Source of the DNA: Coptis chinensis
Lineage: Eukaryota; Streptophyta; Magnoliopsida; Ranunculales; Ranunculaceae
Length of the DNA: 64,000 bases
NCBI GenBank assembly: GCA_015680905.1
Contig: CM027380.1
Span: 15,456,001-15,520,000, forward strand
Direction: 5' to 3'
The notes beneath the pieces are model-generated. The model was not told where the DNA came from. It saw nothing but the letters and a program-made list of their open reading frames with translations, and searched no databases. The position numbers and the translations under genes are program-made. Shown piece after piece: positions 22,158 through 35,058 of this stretch; position 1 is the first letter of the stretch; each line of letters starts with the position of its first letter.

Positions 22158-25100
22158 ATGGCGTCAAAGCTGTCTTCAACAATTTTGATATGGCTCATAT
22201 TACTAACGTGTTTACTTGTCTACTTGTACTCCTCAATTCTTCCCTTATACACTCCAACACCCAAACCTTCAAATCTCTCTTTCAAACCCAAACACTGCAA
22301 CTTCTTCAAAGGACATTGGATTCTAGACTTTAAAAAAAAGCCCCTTTATAATGAAGCATGCCCATTTCATAGAAACTCATGGAACTGTATTAAAAACCAA
22401 AGAGAAAACATGGTAAATATTAATTCATGGAAATGGATGCCTGAAAATGATTGTGGGTTAGAACAAGTGGATCCTGTTAAGTTTTTGGAGTTTATGAGGG
22501 ATAAGAGTATTGGGTTTGTTGGTGATTCTTTGAATGAGAATTTCTTGGTTTCTTTTTTATGTGTACTTCATTTGGCGGATGGGAGTGGGAAGAAGTGGAA
22601 GAGAAAGGGTGCTTGGAGAGGTGGATATTTTCCTAAGTTTAATGTTACCGTTGCGTATCATCGGGCGGTTTTGCTTGCGAAATACGAGTAAGTGTATTGT
22701 CTTTGAGTTATAGTACATTGTTTAAGTTTGATGAATGTGAAATGTATTTGTAGTTTTATATTAGTCGTTGTAGTGTTACTGAATAGAATGTGAAGTTTGC
22801 GTGGCGGTATAGGACCTACTTTGGCATTGAGTTTAAGGTATGGGATTACTGGAAATGCTTAAGGAATTCGTAATGTGATTCCGTTTTGAATGAGGGGGTG
22901 AAATTTGTGTGTTGTTGTTGAGTTGTTGGACAGTGAACGATGATTGAAATTGTAGCGTAGATACATTTGAGTAGGAATATGATTAAAATGGTATGAAATC
23001 GAAAGCACATCGAGTGATATAGCTATTTTTAAACACTTTTAGGCATGCAATGCCTACAAACTTGAAGAAATGTCTTCTTCTGGTGATGAAGAACTACACT
23101 TTTTAAAAGAAAGTTATTATTGTTTAATGTTCTGAATAGGTTACGTGTGATATAGCTTTCGGGCCAAATTGGTTAGTAACATTTGGGAAAGATGTGGAAA
23201 ATGTTTGAGAGCCAGCCTATCTGGATTATTGGTCGGAAGGGAAAGATAGGTTTTTTTTTTGGAACTTGGACCGCTCGTGATTTTACTGATTTAGCAGGCA
23301 CGTCTGTGAAGACTCATGACAATGTGGCAGGCCTTTGGCACTCTCACTAGGGTGATTCCTTCAGGACGCCCATGAAGCACAAAAAGTGATTTCTTTTTTG
23401 TAATTTGGTGTTCATCGCCTGTCTTTTACAATGCCTCGTTGAGTGCATTCAAAAATTAAGTTTTGTCGAAAACTGGCTTGCACATTAAATATTGTGACAT
23501 TACGAATGTCAAAATTCAATATGTTTGAAAAAAATTCTAACTCCATTATGTCACCTTTTCCCTCCTACACATGAGCACTGTACTCCTTTACCTCTTTTGT
23601 CATGGTCTTCACCAGGTGATACATCTTAACGCAATCTGGCAACATCATGAAGTAATAATTGAAATCGAGAATGCCTCAACCCCCTCCAAGCCATTGATTA
23701 AGCTTCAAGTAAGATTTTGTTTTTTTCCCAGAAACCCATTCTGTTTTGTTATATAAACTTGTATTTATTTAGATCGAAGCAATCTATTGAGAAAGAGCTA
23801 CCAAATGGAACAGATTGAAGAGACATAACACTGCCTAATAGACTAATTCTTTTTAATTGAGTAACTCCCAACAGAAATTAAAGCACTAGGATACTGCTTC
23901 CTTTATTTGTTTGTACGAATGGAAAGTCAACATATTAATAGAAAATTGTCATGTTATAACAAATATCTACATAAGCGTTAAGAAAAGCAAGGAAAATTAG
24001 AAGAATTTTCTCAGTCCGGACTGATGTCTAAGAGCCAGAATCATACTTTTTATGTATCTATGCTAGAGTTTTCAATTCCATTCATTATGTGGCTTCTGTT
24101 CAAAATAGGTTGATCTTTTGCAAACTATTACAAGAATTTTTGGTTGTCAGACCATTCTAGAAGGAATATAGTTTAAGGTGACTGTAAAATATGAAATAAG
24201 CACTTTTGTTAGTTCCTTGTACTTCATTTTATTTGCTAAAAGAATCTTTATGTGCCGGGCGTAATTTTTCATTCAAGAATGAAATATCCATGCATCTGCT
24301 AGTGACAATGTAAATCTTTACGAATTATAACTTGATGTCTGTACATCTTTTTAACATCGGAGCTTACTCTGTTAATGTGGTTGAGTGGTGTTAGTTTTTA
24401 CTAAGTTTTAATTTTGCCATTCTATAGCAAATGATTAGTTCCAGATGTCATTTGATTTACTACTAGTTCTATCTTAAGTATATATGCAATATCTTACCTA
24501 CTCTTACTGATTATGAAAAGGTGGCAGCCTGCAAAAGCTTTAAACCTCTCAGGCAACGATGAACTGAAGGGAGTGTACCGCGTAGATGTTGATATTCCAG
24601 CAGATGATTGGGTTGAGGCTGCCAAATTCTACAATGTCCTTGTGTTTAATACTGGGCACTGGTAATGAATTTTCTTATCTGTTTGTAAAAACCATTAATC
24701 CAAATACTCCTGTCTTGTTACCTTCTTCTATATGTTGAAGATCTTGTGTGTTCTGTAACCCATCTCTGCACTTATTACTAGACATTTGGAGATCATGTTT
24801 GTTATTGTGTATACTATAGTCTTGGAATGAATCTGCGCAGCTTAATCTGATAGTGATCATCTTTTGATTTTGGCATTTTTGTTTTTGGTACTAGCATTTG
24901 TTCTGTTTCAGTTACATGGTAACAAATGAAGTTAAGAAGTAACATTCCATTTTTTTGTTTGAATTAGGTGGGGCATTGATAAGTTTCCCAAGGAGAAACC
25001 ACTTGTCTTCTATAAGAAAGGACAACCAATACTTCCCCCGCCCGGATTGTTAGACGGTCTTAAAGTTGTTCTTGAGAACATGATTTCCTATATTGAAAGG

Positions 25101-25599
25101 AAAGTTCCTCATGAGACTCTCAAGTTTTGGCGAATGCAATCACCTAGACATTTTTATGGTGGGGAATGGAATCGAAACGGAAGTTGCATGTACAATGAAC
25201 CTCTTGCAGAAGGACAGGTAGAACTGATCATAGACCTAATGCCTCTTTTAGCTCTATGAGTGTATTTTCATTATCATTTTGTGTTAGTAAGATGAGTCTA
25301 AACTGATAACTGGACAGCTTGACACATGGTTTGATCCCAGCAATGGAGGTGTAAACAAAGATGCAAGACAAGTTAATGGTCTTATTAAAGAAGCATTACG
25401 AGACACAGATATTCAGTTGCTAGATCTAACTCATTTGAGTGAGTTCAGAGCAGATGCCCATCCAGCAATTTGGTTAGGAAAGAAAGATGCAGTTGCAATC
25501 TGGGGCCAGGACTGCCTGCACTGGTGCCTCCCTGGGGTTCCAGACACATGGGTAGACATCTTGTCAGCTTCAATCCAGTATAACTTGGAAAGTGGGTAA
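22158..25599 (+). CDS. TBL13: TBL-family PC-esterase, probable wall polysaccharide O-acetyltransferase (4 exons)
   Basis: Exons: 22,158-22,687, 24,521-24,661, 24,968-25,217 and 25,318-25,599; GT-AG introns, 1,203 nt (400 aa). The N-terminus IWLILLTCLLVYLYS (11-25) is a signal-anchor helix, fitting a Golgi type II membrane protein. The PMR5N-like part CNFFKGHWILDFKKKPLYNE begins near residue 47. The GDS esterase motif FVGDSLNEN is at 120-128 and the DxxH motif DCLHWCLPG starts at residue 372, so both catalytic boxes are present. TBL proteins acetylate xylan, mannan, pectin or xyloglucan in the Golgi. The blocks CPFHRNSWNCIKNQR and GAWRGGYFPKFNVTVAYHRA recall the short TBL12/TBL13 members from memory; the subfamily and substrate are less certain than the family. 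The first intron (1.8 kb) is large. The ATG at 22,158 sits in a good context (aacaATGg). Confidence 0.93.
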
Positions 25600-28582
25600 T
25601 AAAAGGTCAAAGGTTGTGGGATTGCTTTGAAACTCCCAGATTAAGGCGACTTGCAAAGTTGGTTCTTCTCAGGTGCAGACGACATCAAGAGAATGAGCTG
25701 TTGAGCCATGCTTGCTATAGACAGATCTGCATGAGCAAACTTTGTTTATTTTGGCACGAGTATAAAGAAGGGGTACATCAGGGAAACCATCTGCTCGTTA
25801 GCTGTTTCCGTATTTGCGTTTATCTCTAGTGTGGGAGGTGGGATAAGGCCTTCCTTACTTGTGGAGAATCCAGGATCGTATGGAGTATGGACCAAGTTTG
25901 TACTGATTAATTTTTACATTCTTTTTTTACTGATTAATTATATGAACGCGAATTCCGATCTATACAGCCTCCTTTTTTTCTTTTCTAGAAGCTACTACAT
26001 TGTTTTTTATTTGTTGGAATGAACCATATTTCTAGATATATATATACATTCATGGAACACATTTGTTGAGGGCTTGTTGTCAGTCAGTATACTAGCTTAT
26101 TGCTGCATGGAAAGAGGGCTAAGTGGCTAACTAGATTGAGAAGCAAAATCCTCTGTTTTTCTGTCCCTTTTTTTTCTTTCCAGGTGAAAACATTACACAT
26201 CAGCTTCCTGAACCGTGAGGACGCTTTGGATTGCACATTAAGTTGGTATGTTCATGTTTCACTGCTGTTCAAATATTTTTTTAACACTGCATAAAATACT
26301 TTAGGTTTCTCATCTAAAGTGGATTCTTAGTTGATGAGTTTCCATTCCACTTTCTTCACTCGGATAAGCATGACCCACTGTACCTGCTCAATTCACTTAT
26401 GTACTATCTTGACCACTGAATTACATACCACCCAACATGGGGCAGTTCTACAGCATTCCACCTAGGTTCCTCACTTCATTCCTTATATATTTGTTGGATT
26501 TGAGTGCTACCATATATCTATACAATTCATGATTGCACCTTTTGACTACTTTCAGAGTTTCGGGCTGGCTGATGTTTTTCCCTTTGAAATGTTGTTGGTC
26601 TTATATTATGTTATCTTAGTGTTCGTTGCATTATTCAGTGCCTGCTTCATCATGATCAATTGACTAGATAATTCCAATTAAATTCTTGATGCAACTGTTA
26701 ATGGCCCAATTTGATTATTTGTGTAAACTTTATCATCCATAGTGCTTTGGTCCTTTGGGTTTAATCTTATAAAGTTAGGAACTTGGGATGTTGGCGTTTG
26801 TCTCTATCAAGGGATCACCTTTTGTTCCAAACACCCCTCTTTGTGGAGCAGATGTGACACCCCTAGGGAGTTACTGTTTCTGGTGGTGTCGTTGATATCA
26901 ATACCTACATTTGAATGTGGTAACTGGTAAGTGATTAAAGTCAATATAAGATCAAATTGCATGATGTCTGTTGACTTGTTCCAACTGTCCACGTATCTTT
27001 GCTTACTAACAAACCGATCTTTGAAAATCCAATCAAGCCACGTCTGAACTCTCAAGACACGACCATCAGATTTTTCCCAAGCCAGCTCTTGGAATGAGTT
27101 CACTAAATTTTTAGCACGAGTAGCTTGTGATCAATCGTTAATCGCTACAGGGTTCTAAAACTTTGTGGGTGAAGCCTTAATTACTTGGTTATTATGGTTG
27201 CAGTTTATCTTCTTCACACTTACATTTAGTATTAGACTATTAGGTATCAATAGTACTTGTTGCTCCTATCTAAAATTCTCTCAATCCCTACTGTGGCAAA
27301 AGTTTAATAGCTAGAAGGTGGCTGGACCTTACAAGAATATATGGTGTCTCAAGAAACGTGGAGTGGATTTAACTCAGTGTACCACAAAACTGGGTCCACT
27401 AAGTTGCTCCTACTAGAACATAGGTGCAACCAATCTAGAGTCTAGGCTGACAACCAAGTTAATACCAAGATTTTAATGTAAAGCGATTCTGCCATTTTAG
27501 GACTGGACCATGAAATCTGGTAGGAGTGGTTTTCTGTTTCCAATGTATTCTCTGCCTACAATTATGTGTAAACAGACAGTCCCAGCAGTCTGTTTTCAGC
27601 AGCAAAGAGCTTCTTGATATCGAAAATGACATGGTTTCAGGCTACTTGGAAAGCTAGATACAGGAAGCCTGGTACTCTTGGAAGGTCGCCTGTGCTTGAT
27701 AGTGGTGTTGATGATGTTAACCCCGTATGGTCCTTCAGCTAATGCAAAACCAGATCTGGTGCTATCTCGGTGGTCCATTTTAATTCCTAGTCTTATTGCT
27801 TTCAGTAAGTTGACAGGGTCCTAACTCCTAAATGATAGCGCATACACATAATCACTACTAGTTAGGTTAAGGCATTTACCTTTGATCCAATTCATAGCTT
27901 CATTGGTTCAAGTCTTTAAGACTATGCCAACCTTCCAAACGATAAGTGGGGAAGGACAGAGACCTTGAGGGGTTTATAGGGAAGGATAAGATTTGGAAGA
28001 GTGGCCAGGCTAATTACCAAAAGGATGCCAGGTTATATTCTTTCTTGTGACTTTGGATCACAAGAAATGTCTCGTTCTGTGCTCTAACAAAAGGGGTCCG
28101 GAAACCTTCAGTAAACAGAGTACGACCGACACCCCACCCCCACCCCCTCCCAATTAGTAGATGTAGGTACGGGAGAATCAGGCATCTCCTTGTTTTTGCT
28201 TGGGTGAGGCACTAATGCCTCGGGCAGATCCTTTTTGGTTAACTGTACGCAATTATGGCACCAGTCCCAGTGGGTTGTTTTTTTCTCTCCAGTGCTAGTG
28301 CTACTGTTATAGATTTACTCACGTTTCTTCCGTGTAATCCATGCAAGGGAAAATCATCCCCAATCCCAACCAAAGGAAGTGGTACATAATTCTAGACATA
28401 GGTTTTTTATTTTAAAATTTTAATAATATAAATCTATACAAATATCGAAATATGTAGGAACTTTAATGTCGGCATGTCGATATATGTTAAACTTTCTTCG
28501 CGGTATATGTTCAACTCCTCCTGAGTCCTGACATGAAACCCTAACGTTTCCTTTCTTGAATACAAAAATCTCAAAATCCAAA
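25600..28582. other. Spacer between the TBL gene and the plastid-protein gene
   Basis: No supported gene. Short frames at 25,614, 26,100 and (minus strand) 27,103-26,807 have no recognisable motif. A C-rich run lies at about 28,128-28,152. A TATA-like TAATATAAAT is near 28,422-28,432, a possible promoter for the gene at 28,583. Confidence 0.5.
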
Positions 28583-29059
28583 ATGGCATTAAGGGCACCT
28601 TTATTTTCACCTAATTTCATCCCAAAATCTCAAACCCACTCTTTCCCCTCCAGACCCTTTTCAGTAAATTTCAATTTCAAGCTATCTTGCAAAAATGACA
28701 ACAGCATAAGTGATGCAGAATTAGCAGCAGAAATGGCAAAAATAAAAACCCAACTAGTCCAAAAAGAAGAAGCCATGAAAAAGAGTAAAGAGATTTTATT
28801 AAATGAGTTTTGCAAGTATCTTGGGCTAGAAACAGAGGTTGTGAAAGACAAGTGGGGGAAAATGGATGGCATTGAGAAAATGGTTTGGGCTAAAGGTTTT
28901 GTTAATGACTGGGGTGAAGCTTTTCATCCTTTGTCTTCAAAGTCTGTTTTAGAAATGGTGGATGAATGTTTAGTTGAAGAAAAAGAAGACCCATCTACTG
29001 TTTCTTCTACTTCTTTTAATCTTGATAGTATAAAGAAGATGATTGGGTTTTGGGAATAG
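28583..29059 (+). CDS. Conserved probable plastid-targeted protein of unknown function
   Basis: A single-exon frame of 158 aa. The ATG at 28,583 (aaaATGGca) is preferred over an upstream TTG at 28,556. The first ~38 residues (MALRAPLFSPNFIPKSQTHS and on) are rich in Ser, Pro, Phe and basic residues and lack acids, like a chloroplast transit peptide. The mature part begins with a helical, probably coiled-coil stretch DAELAAEMAKIKTQLVQKEE, then FCKYLGLETEVVKDKWGKMD and VNDWGEAFHPLSSKSVLEMV, ending acidic and Ser/Thr-rich. The pattern resembles a plant plastid family I recall as DUF7026 (Arabidopsis At4g13500), but that label is from memory. No catalytic motif is seen, so no function is given. 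Confidence 0.8.
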   Translation: MALRAPLFSPNFIPKSQTHSFPSRPFSVNFNFKLSCKNDNSISDAELAAEMAKIKTQLVQKEEAMKKSKEILLNEFCKYLGLETEVVKDKWGKMDGIEKMVWAKGFVNDWGEAFHPLSSKSVLEMVDECLVEEKEDPSTVSSTSFNLDSIKKMIGFWE

Positions 29060-30872
29060 TTTGATTGTGTTAATGTTGTTATTTTAAAGATAATGCTGGA
29101 TTAGTTTAGTGGTGTTATATTTCATTATAGAATGTTTGGTTTTTTTTTACTTTTGTTCTATGCAAATTTCTTGACTTCACTAAACCTGGTATAATAATAA
29201 TGAAGATTGGTATATCTGGAAGTGGAAATGTGGTGCTGTTTTTCAGCAAGGATCTTTGCATTCATGCATTGGTATTTGGTAGCTACTCAATCTAACAATA
29301 ATTGAGAATGATTCCTGTGAAAAGGTTTACTATTGCAAGACTTTGTACTCATTGTGCTAAAATACTAGGTTGTGAGCCAATAATTGAGAATGAATTATTG
29401 GCTCAGTTAAGTTTTGCTAATACTAGTTTAGTTTATGATGGCATCTAATGGGTGGTTGGTTAGTTTGGACATTGGAGGGGAGGGAGAGGGAATTTAGGTT
29501 CACCCTCCTACTTTGTCAACTTCCCTAGTCTGTCTAACACTAACACGTTACTAACACCATAGTTCATTTGGATTGTGGCCGTGTAGCTGACGCTCACCTC
29601 AAAGTGATGTTGAGCACTGCCAACTGAAATGTGCATGGTAATGTCAGAATAATAAGCAGAAGGAAAGAAGAACATAGTTAGAATAAGTTGTTCTCAAGTG
29701 AAACTAGGTTTGATCTTGTAATGACTAAACTTGATATATATGTGTATTATTTAGTCAGAGAAAAGCTCATGTAAAAACTATTCTTCTCGAGGGAGGGCAG
29801 AATTGAAAAGCACCTCCTTCATAGAAATCAAAGACAACTACCTCAGTAGCGTCAGGGATATCTATGGGATACAATCATACAACTCAATTGACTTTGGCAT
29901 GGTTTGCCAACAACTAGCACAGCACTGCCCAATAACCACGTTGATTTCAGTATTTCACGCAGTATAACAATTGATTACTCTTCTCAACGTACAATGCTGC
30001 TCATTTTCTTGGAAGCGTCTTGAAGAGTCGCATTCATACAGCGGGAAATAAGTTGAGCACTGTACTCACTAGTACAGAACAGGTCGACATTGATATGAAG
30101 TTGGTACATACGAAAGCATCTCAAGTTAAACTTGGAAATATATGGCATAACAGTGGCGTTTTCGCAACGGCTTACGCTATCATTTGGCATGTTTGCTTGG
30201 ATCAAAATGCTTCTGGATTCTATAACGTACCTTCGTTACTCAGTAGGACCAAGGACATCAAATTATTCAGGTTTTGATTGAACTCATTGATCTATTGATT
30301 GTCTTCCTTATGTTGTTCCACGTATATTTATACAGACCTCTTGTGATTGATAATTTCGAAAAATCTAACAAGTGCAGAGTCACACTCTTGATTTATGATT
30401 CCAGTTGGTCATGGGACCTAAATCCGTCCTACTAAAATTTAATCCCAAGTACTAGAGAATATGAGTTTATGAGAGAAATTCGCCTCGCCCCACTAGTATA
30501 AATTGTTGGCACAGAAAATGATCCTACCATTTTTCTGGAGTCACTGGAAAGCTCTTACAATCATAGTGACAAAATTCTCCGATTTTTTTAAAAAGTCACC
30601 AACGTGAATTAGGTGTGGCTGTGTGCCGAATTTACTCACCAATTAGCGTCACTAACAAAATAACCGACATTTAACATGTTTATAACACATTTTGTGATAT
30701 TTCTATACATTTTTTACAACTCATTTTTTTTTTCTTAAACAAAATTATCCGAATTTACTTCCGCATTAATACCGAATCCGAACTTTGTTACTATGATTAC
30801 AATATGAAAGTTTGAAACATTGAATGAGACCAGTTCCCACTAATAAAGACGTCAACTTTTAGGTACTATGGT
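29060..30872. other. Spacer, no supported gene
   Basis: The 3' flank of the plastid-protein gene, followed by AT-rich DNA. Overlapping frames on both strands at 29,984-30,277 (85 and 73 codons) show no domain I can name; the minus frame with STVLTSTEQ/ARCMNATL-like residues could be a gene relic but is unproven. Confidence 0.45.
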
Positions 30873-30881
30873 TAGTGAATA

Positions 30882-32117
30882 ACAGGAAGAAACTCTCCGG
30901 GACAGATTGGGAGAAAAAATAACTCGTAAGGACATTTTTGTTTTTTAATCACTCACAAATGCCGGGTAAATGAAAAGTCAAGTATATTTTACGTGAAATT
31001 AAAAACGGTTCAGATAGATGAAATGTCAAGTATACCCCTAATGCAAAATAATAAGCGGCTCGGCCCAACCAAAATAACCCAATGTATATAGTATGAACAA
31101 TGATTGTTTGTACCTATTTAATGTATGAATAATCATTGTTCATACCTCATCATGAGCTATTAACAATCATATGAACAATGTTCATATCTATTTGGGGTTT
31201 GAACAATCAATGTTCATGCCTCAAGATAATATATGATCATTAAAACACTTATTAGAGTATAATTAATTATTCATACCTATTGTTAATATTTTAACATGAG
31301 CATTCATTGTTCATATGAATATGAACACTCATTGTTCATATCTATTTGGGGTATGAACAATCACTATTCATACCTCAATATGAGCTATGAACACTCATTG
31401 TTCATACCTATTTGGGGTATGAACAATTAATGTTCATACTTCAATATAATGTATGATCAGTAAGAATATTTATTAGAGTATGAACAATGAACAATCATTG
31501 TTCATACTCTTTATACATTAACATAATGCATGATCAGTAAGAACACTTATTGGAGTATGAACAATCACTGTTCACACTTCAACGTAATGTATGATCAGTA
31601 AAAACACCTATTGGAATATGGACAATCATTGTTCATACTTTTTTGGGGTATGAACAATCACTGTTCATACTAACATGAACTATGAACAATCATTGTTCAT
31701 ACTTATTTGGGGTATGAACAATCAATGTTTATACATCAACATAATGTATGATTAGTAAAAACACGTATTGGAGTATGAACAATCATTGTTTATACCTCAA
31801 CATGAGTTATGAATAATCATTGTTCATATCTCAACATATTGCATGAGATACGTTAACCTATTTGGGTATGAACAATCAATGTTCATACATCAACATAATG
31901 TATGAACAGTTATTGTTTATAGCAAAACGACTGAAAGGGTAAAATTGGAAAATATTTATTTCAAATCTGGGCTATTTCTCCTTACGAGTTATTTTCACTC
32001 GAAAATTGGTTTTCAGGGTTATTTACACCCAAAATTTGTCTTTAAGAGTGATTTAAAAAAAACACTGGTTATGCGAGTGATTTTAACTCACAAATGGGCC
32101 TTGGGACCAATTTCTTG
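30882..32117. mobile_element. Possible transposon carrying the palindrome array
   Basis: The stretch is flanked by TAGTGAATA (30,873-30,881) and TAGTGACTA (32,118-32,126), a 9-bp pair with one mismatch. Just inside both edges are related, oppositely oriented blocks: TAACTCGTAAGGA at about 30,923 and TCCTTACGAGTTA at about 31,979. The outer termini themselves match only loosely. A MULE-like element is one reading; it is not proven. Confidence 0.4.
31085..31925. repeat. Array of near-palindromic 23-bp units (TATGAACAATCATTGTTCATA)
   Basis: Roughly 15-20 units built from ATGAACAAT, one or two centre bases, and ATTGTTCAT. They are separated by two kinds of linker: a short one (CTATTTGGGG) and a longer one (CTCAACATAATGTATGATCA followed by GTAAGAACACTTATTGGA). 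Each unit can fold into a short hairpin and the linkers alternate irregularly. No coding potential. Confidence 0.92.
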
Positions 32118-32375
32118 TAGTGACTAATCACATTTGTTGGCAAGTTTAGTGATTATTGACTAAGATATTTGTGTTGGATTATTGATTTGTGGGACCTAGA
32201 ATTCTCATTGCCTTTTTTTTTTTTTTTTTGAAAGAGCTTAGAAACTGCGTAACGGATCTTGGTTATTGATTTTGTCCTCATGAGAACTACGAAGTATGAA
32301 ACAAACTTCATTGGTGACTTACCTCAATTCTTAAGTAGAAATTAAACTTGGATCCCTTGTACCAACTATAAAATT

Positions 32376-32673
32376 AAGGGTGGAATTTGAGCCAAGCGAC
32401 TTAGGCTCGGGATTGAATTTGTTCATTTAATAAATGAGCCGAGCTTGAGCTTATATTATAGTTCGTGTAATAAACGAGTTTGATGAAGCTCGGCTCGATA
32501 AGCTCAAATAGCTAGCAACACCATAGTGTAAAATAATCGAGCTATTAGGGCTCAACTCGGGCTCGTTCATATATTATATGAACCAAGCTTGAGCTTTTTT
32601 CAAAGCTCGCTTAATAAACAGGTCGAGCTTGAGCATAGTGAAGTTCGGCTTGATTAGCTTGAATTCCACCCTT
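32376..32673. mobile_element. MITE with AAGGGTGGAATT ends
   Basis: The left end AAGGGTGGAATTTGAGC and the reverse complement of the right end AAGGGTGGAATTCAAGC differ at two positions. The interior is rich in GAGCTTGAGC/GCTCGGCTC repeats in both directions. No clear target duplication was found, so the superfamily (hAT-like by its ends) is only likely. Confidence 0.65.
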
Positions 32674-32718
32674 ACACAAGCTCATCTTAGTTATTAGCTA
32701 ATAAAGATGGTCTAACAC

Positions 32719-33169
32719 TTACGGATATCAATGGGTTTTGATAACCCGATAACCGACCCGAACTAAACCAATAAAAAACGGTTTGAGTTTTGGAAATTTA
32801 GTTTGGCTTCAACCGAACTGATAAGATATTGGTTTAGTTTTGGATTTGTCCTCTACCAAACCGATAAGATGGTATTTTAGTAATATTTATGATTAATTTT
32901 ATTAAATTTTATTAAATTTGTATCTAAAATTAATTGATTTGATTTAGAATTTAATTGATTTTATAGTTTTTGGTTCGGATCGATTCAGTTTTAATTTGTA
33001 ATATATCGGTTAAGTTCGATTTGTTTTCAGATAAAATATAATATTATTAGTTGGTTTGATTTTGGGTACCTAATTATCTCAATTTTGGGTACCTAATTAT
33101 CTTATCGGTTCCGTTTCAGATTTGAATTTTTCAAAATCCAACCCAAACCGATCCATTGAAAACCCTAGT
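32719..33169. mobile_element. hAT-like MITE with GATATCAATGGG-type ends
   Basis: The left end TTACGGATATCAATGGGTTT and the reverse complement of the right end ACTAGGGTTTTCAATGG are imperfect inverted repeats. The flanks TCTAACAC (32,711-32,718) and GCTAACAC (33,170-33,177) match at 7 of 8 bases. The interior has AACCGAT/ATCGGTT repeats and a local 24-bp tandem copy of TTTTGGGTACCTAATTATCT. Confidence 0.6.
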
Positions 33170-33177
33170 GCTAACAC

Positions 33178-34841
33178 TGTAGGCTGTAGCATAGGCTTCC
33201 ATTATTAACAGCATATCTCACTACTGCCCATATGGGGATGGTACAAACTATTTTCCTTAATCAAATACATGTGGTGTGACAATAACAGTAATGTACATTA
33301 ATGCTGATGAATATTCAATTAGCTGGTAGGACAATGATGATCATTTTTCATTTTCATATAAACGATATCTCCTCCTTTCTCTATTGATATCAAGCAGTTA
33401 TTGGTTTATGGCATGCAGCATCAATAATGTCAACATCTCAACCACTATACTAATGTGGAGCTTTCATTTTCTAATACATTGATAATGCTTCCTGTTTAAA
33501 GGGTATGAGAGTAACTCGTTCTCTCTACTTGCCCATGTGACTTCACCTACTGATGACTGCTGAACCGTTGATAACAACTTAATTTTCAATTAGTCACACA
33601 TTGATGAGCTCAATTTAGTATTATAATAAAATCTTTTGAGATATATTTCTAACCCGCAAGGATGTATATCCTCGTGAAATAGGCGTGATTTTAAGTCGTG
33701 AAAGGAAAAACGAGACAAGTTAGTTTATGTGTTACCGTTATATAATTTTCGCAAAAAGTCATCTTTCACGACTTTAAACTCCGGTGACACCAGCTTCACG
33801 AAGATTACCTTGCGGAATCCTTTTTCGGAATTGCAACGAAGATATAATTGTCACTTACTATCACTCTCATCACCAGGTCGTTAGAAGGAGGGAATGTCTT
33901 TATTCTAAAGCGAATATTACCAAATCTCAGTAATCAAATATACAACCATCACCTAAGCAATCTAATGATTCGGATTCTCTATGAAAGAAACCTCTGATTT
34001 TTAAATAAATTATTAACCTCTTGCACTAATCTAAGCAAACCTCCAGGAGTTCTACATGGAGGAAACGTGCTTCCTCCTTTTATGGAGCTTCTCACAGTAC
34101 AGTCCACACATGGTTTCTTTTGTACAATTTGTTCGTGAATCAATTTGCCTAAGTAATGATACTCAAGTTGGTTTTGAAAAATAAATCATACGGATCTTCC
34201 ATATGGTGTGTCCAATTATGTCATGTGCTGTGTGGGCACTTATGAAGTCTAACTCACGTTTATTGGGATATCTCCCAAGTGCTTTAAGTATAATATATGC
34301 CATGACAATTTTCTATTCTCTTCGGGTCAAAGGGGTGGTAGGGTTTTGGTCACATAAAGACCTCTTATGATGAAACTACATACAAATATATATACAATCC
34401 GATCTTTTGGGCTTATTAACCACTTTGAACAGCCGTTCATAGAATTTGGCTAAGTTATACATTTTCTCGAGATTAAAGGGTTCTGATGTCCACAAACACT
34501 TGACTGTTGAGTGGTCCTATTTGTGGTATCTTTGGGCCCAGGAAGCCAATCACTAGGTTTTATCAAGTAGCTCCCACTCTAAAATGTTTGAATTCGCTGC
34601 ATTATGGAATCTCGTGTATGATTGTCAGGTTTCAGACCCAAGACCGAATCATTTAATAATTAAATTATTTCCATTTCATCTTTGAATTTGTTTATTTAGA
34701 AGGTTCTGGAAAAGCTAAAATCACTGTACTGTTACTACCGTCTTTTTCATTCCATTAGAGTTGCTCATTTGCACTAGCATCCAACACAAACACTGTTTTA
34801 GAAGAGGAACATGGGTAATCTAGTAGGCTTCTATTAGCTTA
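33178..34841. other. Non-coding spacer
   Basis: AT-rich DNA with no frame, splice pattern, RNA gene or repeat array that I can support. Confidence 0.5.
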
Positions 34842-34849
34842 GCTGGACA

Positions 34850-35050
34850 CATAGTTTGGGATTTTTGAATTCTCAGAATTCCGATAAATTCAAAAACTGA
34901 AATTCATTAAATTTCGATTTTTATTATATTTGGAATTTCAATTGATTTCAGAATAATCAATATTTCAACTCTATATTTCAAATTTCAATTTTTTGAAAAA
35001 CCAAAATATTGGGTGGAATTCTAAGATTTCGTTCGGAATCATGAACACTG
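34850..35050. mobile_element. 200-bp hAT-type MITE, copy 1
   Basis: It runs from CATAGTTTGGGATTTTTG to AATCATGAACACTG and is flanked by an exact 8-bp duplication GCTGGACA (34,842-34,849 and 35,051-35,058). The inner part is full of GAATTTC/GAAATTC-like repeats. A second copy at 37,218 has its own exact duplication, which confirms the ends. Confidence 0.85.
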
Positions 35051-35058
35051 GCTGGACA

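Noticed and set aside
26807-27103. 98-codon minus-strand frame
   Set aside because: No motif and no conserved feature; it lies in the spacer after the TBL gene.
29984-30277. Overlapping frames of 73 and 85 codons on opposite strands
   Set aside because: Neither matches a domain I can name, and no supporting splice or neighbour evidence exists.
31085-31925. CRISPR-like look of the repeat array
   Set aside because: The genome is a plant; repeats are degenerate palindromes and the linkers are themselves repeated, not unique spacers.
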